From Dichetophora obliterata (lineage: Eukaryota; Arthropoda; Insecta; Diptera; Sciomyzidae), in NCBI GenBank assembly GCA_963920525.1, contig OY986435.1, positions 101,048,115 to 101,112,114 of the forward strand: a stretch of 64,000 nt of DNA, in the 5' to 3' direction. Below the pieces are notes generated by a model that did no database searches, had not been told where the DNA came from, and was given only the letters and a program-made list of their open reading frames with translations. The translations under genes and the position numbers were made by a program. Numbering within the stretch: the first letter of the stretch is position 1; the number at the start of each line of letters is the position of its first letter. Shown here piece by piece: positions 55,700 to 64,000 of the stretch.

Positions 55700-55969
55700 A
55701 TTAAAGTAAAATGTTTAAAAAGAATTAGTCGATAAAATTATTTTTGATTACAAATATTTGAATCTTTGAGTTTTGGAAAATACTTTCAAATGGCTTCTGC
55801 TAGCCACGCCTCGATGGAAGGGTGCAGGTTGAAAATTACCTTGAAAAAGGACATTAAAAGGACCAAAAAATAGAATAACGTGTGAAATTACAAAATTTAT
55901 TATGAGTTGCTCTTAGCAAGCGTTAAAACCATGAACAATAATATTTTTCTATAAGATAAGGACGAACAC

Positions 55970-56691
55970 AGGCAGTGAATGCAGATGAGACGAAATACTT
56001 GGTGTCAACAAACAAACAGTCCCTGCGTCTTGGAACCCACGTTACCGTTGACAATACCTCCTTCGAGGTTGTGAAGGACTTCGTTTATCTGGGATCCAGC
56101 ATAAATTCAACCAACGACATCAGCATTGAGATCAAACGAAGAATAACTCTTGCCAACAGGTGTTTCTTTGGGCTCAGTAGGCAATTGAGAAGCAGAGCCC
56201 TCTCTCGATGAACGAAAATCATGCTCTATAAATCGCTCATCATGCCCGTCCTATTTTATGCATCGCAAACCTGGACGCTGAGCAGTTCAGATGAAAAGAC
56301 TTTAGGAACATTCGAGAGAAAGATTCTTCGTAAGATCTACGGACCAATCTGCATCAATGGCGAGTACAGAATACGGTGGAATGATGAACTGTATGCGCTG
56401 TACGCTGACATCGACATAGTCAAGCGCATTAAAATCGAGCGGCTTCGCTGGCTGGGTCATGTTCAGCGCATGAAAGACGATGCTCGAGTAAAGAAAACAT
56501 TCGATTCGGTACCCAGCGGCGGTCAACGCAGAAGAGGACGACTGCATCTTCGTTGAAAGGACCAAATAGAGGACAACCTGACGAAGCTTGGAATTTCCAA
56601 CTGGCGCCAGCAAGCGAATGACAGAAATGGCTGGCGCAAATTCTTAGATGAGGCCAAGACTGACATACGGTTGTAGCGCCAACTAAGTAAG
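55970..56691 (+). mobile_element. 5'-truncated RTE copy
   Basis: 722 bp homologous to the 3' end of the RTE at 22559-25834, from VNADETKYLVSTNKQS to the taagtaag tail. Flanked by an exact 13-bp duplication taaggacgaacac (55957-55969 and 56692-56704). One main frame with stops at 56209-56211 and 56554-56556. It lacks the extra 20-odd bases present in the larger copy near 25203-25225. Confidence 0.9.
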
Positions 56692-56724
56692 TAAGGACGA
56701 ACACGTGATGGCAGTAATTTTGGC

Positions 56725-57129
56725 TGTTCTTCTATAGGAACACTGGCGTGCATTTGACAGAAATTTTTTATGCAGTTAGCATGCTGCTTTCCTAAAAGCT
56801 TTACTCTATACACAAGCTTTACTAAAAGCTTTTTACGTGCAGAAAAGTGCATAGAAGCTTTTCTAATTAAAATTTAACGAAAAAGCTTTGTTTCCGCTCA
56901 TATTAGATAAAGCTTTTTTCACACAAGAAATATATGTGCAATATGTGCAAGAAATACACACTTGCACACTAAGTGCTTCGAAAAACATCATCAGTAACTT
57001 TAATTATGGATTAGATTTTAAAAATTTTTTATATTCATAAAATACTTTTACTCTTAATATTAATAGTTTTCTGTTTATAGTTTTAATTAAAATTTTGCCA
57101 AATACCGGCCAGTATTCCTATTTAGGAAC
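56725..57129. mobile_element. Possible MITE, 405 bp
   Basis: gttcttctataggaacactgg at the left and ccagtattcctatttaggaac at the right are imperfect inverse copies. Several aaaagctttt blocks inside. No duplication found. Confidence 0.4.
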
Positions 57130-58049
57130 ACCGTTTTCCTGGAAAACGCTTTGTCAGAAAAACTTGATTTTAATTTTTTTGAGTTACTTGGACTCCAATC
57201 ATTATAAAATGGTATGTTAAATTGAACTTCCTAGAAAATTTTTTGGCTCGCTGGAAATGGGTTAAGCATTGTTGCAGAACATTTTTAAAATGCTTTTCGG
57301 CGCTTTAATCTTGTTTGATCACATAGTTTAAATTTTTTGTTTAGTTTTATTATTTAATGCGTCGTACTGCATTTTTAAATATATTTCGGCACTTGTTTAT
57401 CTATTTTGCAATATTAAACAATATTTTCGTTGATTTTGTTTTATTTGTTGGATATTTTTTTGTGCTGAAGTTTTAAACGTTGATGCGATGTTGTTGCATT
57501 GTTGTTTCGTTTCGTGGTACTTTTTAGTTTTATGCACTTGTGTATTCTATCTCGTTTGCTTACACAGTTTTCGTTGTTCTTGTTTACTTCTGGGTATTTT
57601 TTGTGCTGAACTTTACACTGTTATTAGGCTTTGTTTTTTCAAGTTCCTTTAATTTTTTGTTTGTTATTGGTTTGATCCTTGTTGGTGATCATCGCGAATC
57701 TACATACTCATTAAACAAGAAACCTTTCAGCTCAATACAAATAAGCTCAATAAGCTACTTTGTGCAGTGTTGAATAAGCGTTCACTATGATCAAAAAAAC
57801 TCGGCAAAGCAGCTTTATGCATCAGCTTCAGCCAAAGCGTCCACTATGAACGCGGCCTAAGAAGCAAAAAACAACAGCGCTAGCAGAACATATAATGACG
57901 ACAGGCCACACAGCTTACTTTGAGGACAGGCGGACAGTTAAGGACAGAGCATTTAGCTGGGATTTTTTAATAATCAAAATATTAATTTTCCATTTATGTT
58001 TAAAAGTAAAACAAAATTTGGTTTCATTAACTTTTAAATGTTTATTTAA
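57130..58049. other. No gene seen
   Basis: T-rich on the + strand; the hydrophobic ORF near 57540 reflects base composition. Confidence 0.4.
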
Positions 58050-58834
58050 AAAAAAAATTTACTCGATTTAACTGTGGAAAAACTTTCTATCAACTTGTCA
58101 AAATTAATCGTTTGCAATAAATCATGTTGAACACATAGTTGCGTTATTGACGACAAACGTTCATCTAACATAGAAGATCGTGTACATTTTTTATTCTTTT
58201 TAATACTGAAAATGACATTTCAGCTTCGCAATTTGCTATCGGTAGGCTATATATTTAAACATTTGGAAAAATGTCGATCATGTCTGAGACCACAATCCAA
58301 TTAAGTATTTTTAATGGAACTTAACATATTGATATCTCTCACAAGAGATCGAAAAAATTATTCATGTAGAAGTTTCATAAGCGGAATGAATTGATTTAAT
58401 TCATAAAGTAATTCCATTTGAATATCATTTGGATATACTTTAACAAGGGATTTTACTCTCGCTCCTAATTCTTCGATTTCAATATCCATTAATTTGCACA
58501 AGAATTCAAATAGTTTTGATATGTGTCCATATGCTTCACTTCTTTTTCTCAATTCCATTGCTAACTTATCAACTAAAACAAAGAATGCTTCGATTTTGAA
58601 TTTATCAGAACCAGTCAAATTAATTGTTTCGGGTTCTTTGTTGCTGTTTTTTATAGTTATTTTTCTCTCTTGGCAAACAAATCCACTCAGGTTCTTAGCA
58701 CTATTCTCATACCTTGAAAATTCACTTCGCAAATCTGTTATGAATTCGATAAGAGAAGCTAACATATCGTTAGCAGTTATCAAATCAATGTCTACTTTTT
58801 GCAAATATTGGCTGATTGCTTTGAAGCGATTCAA
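58050..58834 (-). pseudogene. hAT transposase C-terminal fragment (ZMYM1-like)
   Basis: The minus strand has a 158-codon open frame (58834-58358) with RSEAYGHISKLFEFLCKL, RVKSLVKVYPNDIQ and YELNQFIPLMKLL, followed after stops by SFSVLKRIKNV and DERLSSITQLC-like pieces near 58200. This is the C-terminal region, with the dimerisation motif, of hAT transposases often annotated as zinc finger MYM-type protein 1-like. The catalytic N-terminal parts are missing. It is broken by several stops and a frameshift, so inactive. Confidence 0.65.
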
Positions 58835-59526
58835 AATTCGGTTCTAGAAAACTTTCATGAAAGCGTTTTGAAGTTTTATTAATTTATTTAATAGAGCAGC
58901 AACTTCACGCGATGGAGTATGATTTTCATACCCATGGAGGGCAAACAAATTTTTTTAATATTGAATGCTTTTGCTTTAATAGACGCAAGCAAAAGGGAAC
59001 ATAAATAAAAAGGAAGAAAATTTAAAGAAAATGCAAATTTTGTTCCTGGATCGAAAAATGCATTAAAAAAAATCAAATAAGACATTTTGACAAAAGTGCC
59101 TGCGGGGCCCCTGCCTGCTCGGGAGCTGCAGCCCCTCCTAGCTTAGTGATGCGATGTGGCATCATCGTCCTTATTGGATTAAGACCATACATATCAAAGA
59201 AATAAGAAATGGTATTTTTTCATTTATTTTGTTTTGGAGCGCCGCTCTGCTTTTATAGAGCCCGAACAGAACCAAAGCTGATGTCGGTTGTCGGATTCGC
59301 CGTGCAACAAAATACATGAACATCAGGGTTGATAAATAAATTACTTTTTCATTTTTTTATAAAAATTTTTAAAAAAAGAAAGAATTAAATAAATTTTTAT
59401 TATTTCAATTTTAATGTTTTAACGTTTTTAACAATTCAGTTCATTAACAAATATGACAAACATTTTTATTATTTTTTAATTAATGAAAACATTTTTATAA
59501 TCACAAAAAGGAGCACAAGTAAAATC
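58835..59526. other. No intact gene; GC-rich patches
   Basis: 59100-59145 is GC-rich (gcctgcggggcccctgcctg). A 30-base phrase near 59266 (gcccgaacagaaccaaagc) recurs inverted near 61577-61596. Confidence 0.35.
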
Positions 59527-60546
59527 CAGGGCCGTAGTCAAAGGGGGTTTTCGGGGTTCAAACTCCCCAGAGGGTCAAAAATTTAATAAAAATTTTATAT
59601 TTTGCAATCGGATTAAAGATAATGCTTGTGTTTATACATATTTTTTATTTTATTTCTATACAAAAACTCTCTAAATTTAAATAACTTCATTCTCATTTTT
59701 TTTTATTTCTAACAATATTTTTCACAAGGTATTTATTTTATAATTAATATGTACAAATTTTAGAAATTTTGGTCTTGAATCAATGCAAGCACTCAAAACC
59801 TTTTCAACGATATCTTGAAAGTGAAGATTGCATTAGAAAAAATGAAGTTATTTCAAATTAAGTGAAAATTATAGCAGATTGTCTCTTGCAAAACTTTAAA
59901 ATACTTTGATGCAGATTGGAAGAGCTTTTTCCGACCTATAATTTCTGAGTTATTTTTTTTTTTACAACTTTATACTAGTCAATATATTTACGAAAAACAT
60001 TATTAGTGGAGGTTTTTGCAAAATGGTTTAGCTCACTGGCGGCTATAGTAACAGTCAATATATTTTGGGAATCGTTCTAAAATAGACTAAGGTTCATTTT
60101 TAGAGGGGTACAAATTCAACTTTTTTTAATGAAAGTCGAGGCACCATAATAAACATACTTACATACATAATTAGAGTATTCACAAGGTGTGCTATCATGT
60201 CATATTGTCCTAAAATTTTACAACTAAAATTTACAAGATAAATAAATGCAAATAAGAAACAGCTGTTTGATTACGACACTTTAATAAACATAGCATTCAG
60301 AGTTGTAATATTTTAGTACTTTTTTATATGGCAACAATAAAATGTTTAAACTAGTGTAAAATTTTAGGACAATATGACATTATGACATGATAGCACACCT
60401 TGTGAATACCCTAAATATATAAAAAAACAACTTGAAAATTTAATGAAACAAGTACTTGTATATTTTAATTTTTTAATATTGAATACAAAAATGTTCATCA
60501 AAAACCCCCCCCCCCTCTTCATGGATGAATCCTGGCTACGGCCTTG
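59527..60546. mobile_element. hAT-like non-autonomous element
   Basis: Ends cagggccgtagtca (59527) and ctacggccttg (to 60546), imperfect inverse copies, with G-rich sequence inside the left end and C-rich sequence inside the right end. Such CAGGGCCGTAG ends with G-runs are common in ZMYM-type hAT elements. Flanking octamers do not match. A nested MITE sits at 60174-60411. Confidence 0.5.
60174..60411. mobile_element. Nested MITE, 238 bp, TA duplication
   Basis: Inverse arms gagtattcacaaggtgtgct and agcacaccttgtgaataccc, extended by atcatgtcatattgtcctaa and its inverse. TA on both sides. Confidence 0.8.
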
Positions 60547-62189
60547 ATATTTTATTGATATTAAAAAAATTAAATAAGCATAAAGTTTAGGTCTTTTTAT
60601 AATTAAAAAACAAAAATTAATAAAGTGAAAAAAGCAAATAACGTTTACTACAAACGTGCCAATACAATCCAACCAAAAAATAGATTTTTAATAGTGTTAG
60701 GTAGTGCTTTTCTATATTAAGGTAGCGAAAGAAATTAATGGGGAAATCTTTAAGGCAAGCAATTCTTCACTCTCAGTCAAATTTTTTGAAATCTTTTCTT
60801 TTGATATATTACTTCTGATATCAATATTGTGGCATTTTTCACTAGATTTTAAAAAATCGTTGTTTTCATTAAAGAAGAAATTGTTGCAATATGCAGTATC
60901 TTTCTGCATTTGGTTTTTATTGCATTTTGAATAGAAAACATTCTTTTAGCTTTTGCTGACGAATGAGAAATTGAAAGAATTCGTTGAGCAATTTTATATA
61001 TTTGGAGAACATTTACTCTTTAAGTTCAATTTCAATATTTTTTTTACAGAGTGAAAAAATTCAGAAATAAATAATTTTTAATTCTGTTTGCTCACTAAGA
61101 GCTCTAAATCCTGTATTTAGTAAAAATTTTTTGAGTAAATAAAATGTACTAAAAACGCTTTGGTAGTAGGAAAGTAGGAAAACTGTAAAACTGTACCAAA
61201 AAAGTACAATTGTACCGAAAATATCAACCCTGATGAAAATACATGCAGGCGCCAAAAATGAAACCGCCGTATAAATGCGCCAGAATAGAATATATTCTAA
61301 TTTTTCTCTGACGGCTGGCGGATCTCTCTCTGAGTGACTCAAATGTTGCTATATTTTTGCTAAAGATTGGGTACGTTCAGTGTTATTTTCTTAGTTTTTA
61401 CTATGATCTGACATTCTGTTTTTGTGCCTGTGTTCCATTCATGTGAATTTAAAGCAAAATATAAAATAATTTGTATCATTCCCAAAATGAAATGCAACTG
61501 TGATCCGACAACCGCCACCGCTCCAATTCTGGACGTGTTCTCAGCGGATTTCACCGAGAGGGGCCCGCCACCCGACATCCACTTTGGTTCTGTTCGGGCT
61601 CATATGTATCTCACATTTCGCCTTGCTCTAGGCTCATCAGTTTTTTTTGTTGCCCTGTGCTATCTGAGCACGAAGAGAAAAATACAGAGCAACATGGAGT
61701 TTATTGAAACTCTCGCAACACAAAGATGTCAAAAGACATCGAATAAGCAATGCGTGGCAGCTGAGATGATTTCTTAAAAAACTTAATACCTTAATTAAAT
61801 ATACTTATTATTAAAAACATAATTTCTATAATGTTAAATGATGTAAGGAAGATAATTGGCTACATTAATAACTTTGGTATTTTAGTTCTTCGAAAAAAAA
61901 CTTTTTGAACCCCCTCCACACCTGTAATTCGTTGCGGAGGAGGGTTGAAAAACACCTTCTTGACAGAGGTTTCTTGTAAATTATATTAAAAATATAGAAT
62001 TAAAAAAGAAAAAAAATTTATTATGTGGATTCGTAGTCACTGAACCAAACAATGTTTTTAAAAATAAAAATCAACATCTGTCCACACCTGACTCCCATAG
62101 ACAAGTGTCAAAGTTAGTGTTCGTTTCTTCGAATAATATGAACAGTTGAGTGTGCTCGGAGAACTCTGAATTAAAAAAATATCAAAACA
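60547..62189. other. No gene recognised
   Basis: An ORF at 61424-61777 (117 codons, includes a hydrophobic segment LALGSSVFFVALCYLS) has no family I recognise. A small hairpin (ccctccacacc/ggaggaggg) lies at 61912-61945. Confidence 0.4.
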
Positions 62190-62423
62190 GGGTTCTCATC
62201 ACGTATAACGAGAATCGTTTGATGATATCGTCTCAACGATACTTTAATATCACTTAACCCTTAATTTTATATATCATCTAAACGATATCGTTTTGCTAGC
62301 TTCATGTATGGCAAAAAACTATCAAATGATATCGTCGAAACGATTGCTTGGCGCACTAGTAGTGTAATATGGGATAGTATCGTTCAAACGATAGTCGTCT
62401 TAAAAGTTACGTGATTAGAGCCC
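62190..62423. mobile_element. MITE with multiple cgat hairpins, 234 bp
   Basis: Ends gggttctcatcacgta and the inverse tacgtgattagagccc type. Inside are several self-complementary aacgatatcgtt-like motifs (62279-62292, 62327-62342, 62377-62392). No target duplication. Confidence 0.5.
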
Positions 62424-62591
62424 AGAACAACAATTGTCAAGGCAGTCACCTCATATTTTTTTCCCATTTTAACAAATTTTATTAATTTATTAACTAATAT
62501 ATACACAACTACTCACTATCAGCCATTTTTGCATAAATAGTATTTAATTGCCAATTTGCTTTTCGTTGAGTCAATTTATTTTGTTAGAATG

Positions 62592-63005
62592 TGTTTGACA
62601 GAACTAGAGAAGGTAGATGCATTTCAGACTGCGTGCTCTTTTTCGTATCCAAAATTGTCAGTCAGCTTTTTGGGATTGAGAACAAAAGGTAATCAATGGC
62701 CGCATTCAGCGGAGTCAACAGTTGGTAACTGGCTGTTGTGTTAAAATTCGCTGAAACATTGAAAGAACGCTGCAAATTTGAGTGAAAAACCTTTGCGATT
62801 AAATTATTTACATAATTAAATTATATAATTGTCAACTTTTCTACGGCATCGCTACCATTAAAGTTCACAACAGTTGACTTTGCTGAATGCGGCCAATTTT
62901 CGCTTTCTCATCAGTTTCAGATTTTCTATAAGCTGTCAACTTTGTTTTAACAGTTTCGGCAGTCTGTCTCTCCGAAATGCTTCCACCTTCTCTAATTTTA
63001 CTATG
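62592..63005. mobile_element. P-like MITE, about 414 bp
   Basis: Near-identical to the first 410 bp of 47093-47899: agaactagagaaggtagatg at the left and caccttctctaattttactatg at the right. The outermost left bases have decayed (ttgacagaactag), and no 8-bp duplication is visible. Confidence 0.7.
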
Positions 63006-64000
63006 GCTCTACCATTTGATTGAGAGCACGTAGAGTGGCGTCGAGAGCGCAATCGTCGTTCTACGAGTGTATACAAAAACACGATTAATCTACTCCTAAC
63101 GCTCGGAACCAAATGGAAAACACAAGCATAGTTTTTGACAATCGGCTCCGTAAATTCTCTGTTTGGTTTTAGGCCCAAAACATATCAAAAGATAAACTGA
63201 TGGTGCCCATAAAGAGGACCCTATTTAGTCTAGAAATAGACTTTTTAAAATCAATAATAAAAAAATTGGCGGTAAAATATGTGTTAAAGTTTTGGTAGCA
63301 TTTAAGTATGTATGGTTGCAAAAGTATTGCAAAGCAAAAAAAAAAATACATGTAAAAAAGTTTGAGATTTTTTTAAAAGAGTCTCTTTAAGACGAATAAA
63401 TAACAACTAGTGTCACCTGCGGTCGAAATTGTACCAACTGTCTGTAAAGCAGTGAACAAAAATGAGCTCTAACTTTAGCATATGTTAAGGCACTGTAGCG
63501 TAGATTTAAGAAAACAACATTAAAGATACATGGCGTAGGTGACTGTACTTGTTTGCAATTTTCGTAGAGTTGCAGTTTGTGTACTTAAACACAAACACAA
63601 ACATAAGCCCTTTACTATTATCGCATACAAATGAACGCAAGCTTTGTCATTTCGTTGCTTCACTGGAAGCAAAAATTCCTCCAGGCCTTTTTCGAGACAC
63701 TCAATAATTGCAGCAATACTGCAACACTGTTTGTTATTCATTGGCAACTCTGTTGCAGATGCTCAGCTGATACTTTGCCTAAATATTACAAATATTTTGC
63801 GCTGCTTTTCTGATCGAACGTGAGCTTTCAGAATAATTTTTTTAATAAAATTAGCGATTGATAATTTTGCAGACAACGGAAGCAACTTGTTATTAAAATA
63901 TGAAAAATCAAGAAAACAAAGGTTTTTGTGGGAAAAAGTTTTTGTTTTACTGAAATTTTAAGAAGTTCTTTCAATTTTTCGCTGAAAAATTTAATAAATG
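63006..64000. other. No gene seen
   Basis: AT-rich flank. Short ORFs on both strands here overlap each other and have no recognisable family. Confidence 0.45.

Noticed and set aside
61424..61777. 117-codon ORF as a host gene
   Set aside because: No recognisable domain, no splice context, and it lies in a repeat-rich area; kept only as an unrecognised ORF.

Overview
The window is a stretch of a large, AT-rich dipteran genome. The two recent LTR elements, the rosa-like (DD41D) mariners and the RTE LINEs suggest a higher fly; a tephritid-type fly is a guess. Nearly everything lies inside one host gene on the minus strand: the fly orthologue of FCHO1/2 (Drosophila CG8176), an F-BAR protein that starts clathrin-coated pits. 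The start codon is at 51664. Five compact 5' exons (51664 to 49961) encode the F-BAR domain and the start of a Ser/Thr/Asn-rich linker. A 31.4 kb intron follows, then two exons (18608-18506 and 18327-18059), an 18.0 kb intron, and an acidic exon that leaves the window at position 1. Splice phases agree at every junction. An extra phase 1-1 open segment with plausible splice sites at 40442-40221 (minus) is a candidate cassette exon.

The two big introns and the upstream flank are built of transposable elements. In the 18 kb intron, a pair of long inverted arms (about 160-705 and 12400-13650) encloses two complete mdg3/blastopia-like Ty3/gypsy elements, 1760-6964 and 7083-12230. Each has identical LTRs and a 4-bp target duplication, and they lie 118 bp apart. 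The first has an intact gag-pol frame but YVDE in place of the YXDD reverse transcriptase box. The second lacks an obvious AUG and has a frameshift at an A-homopolymer. Hairpin MITEs and hAT-like remnants follow at 12.6-17.8 kb.

The 31 kb intron holds hAT-type non-autonomous elements, a decayed RTE LINE (22559-25834), a tower of TA-targeted inverted-repeat elements ending in a deleted DD41D mariner (29.2-31.9 kb), a gag-protease remnant (37.3-38.9 kb) and a nested set of P-like MITEs with 8-bp duplications (45.5-49.5 kb). The region upstream of the Fcho start (51.7-64 kb) has a nearly complete DD41D mariner with one stop codon, the 3' end of an I/LOA-like LINE, a tRNA-like SINE head, a 598-bp element with a 14-bp target duplication, a truncated RTE copy, a hAT transposase fragment and further MITEs.

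No rRNA gene, convincing functional tRNA, CRISPR array or bacterial-type operon was seen. The interest lies in how a small endocytic gene tolerates about 50 kb of intronic transposons, in the candidate cassette exon, and in several uncommon MITE families whose ends can be set to the base by target duplications.
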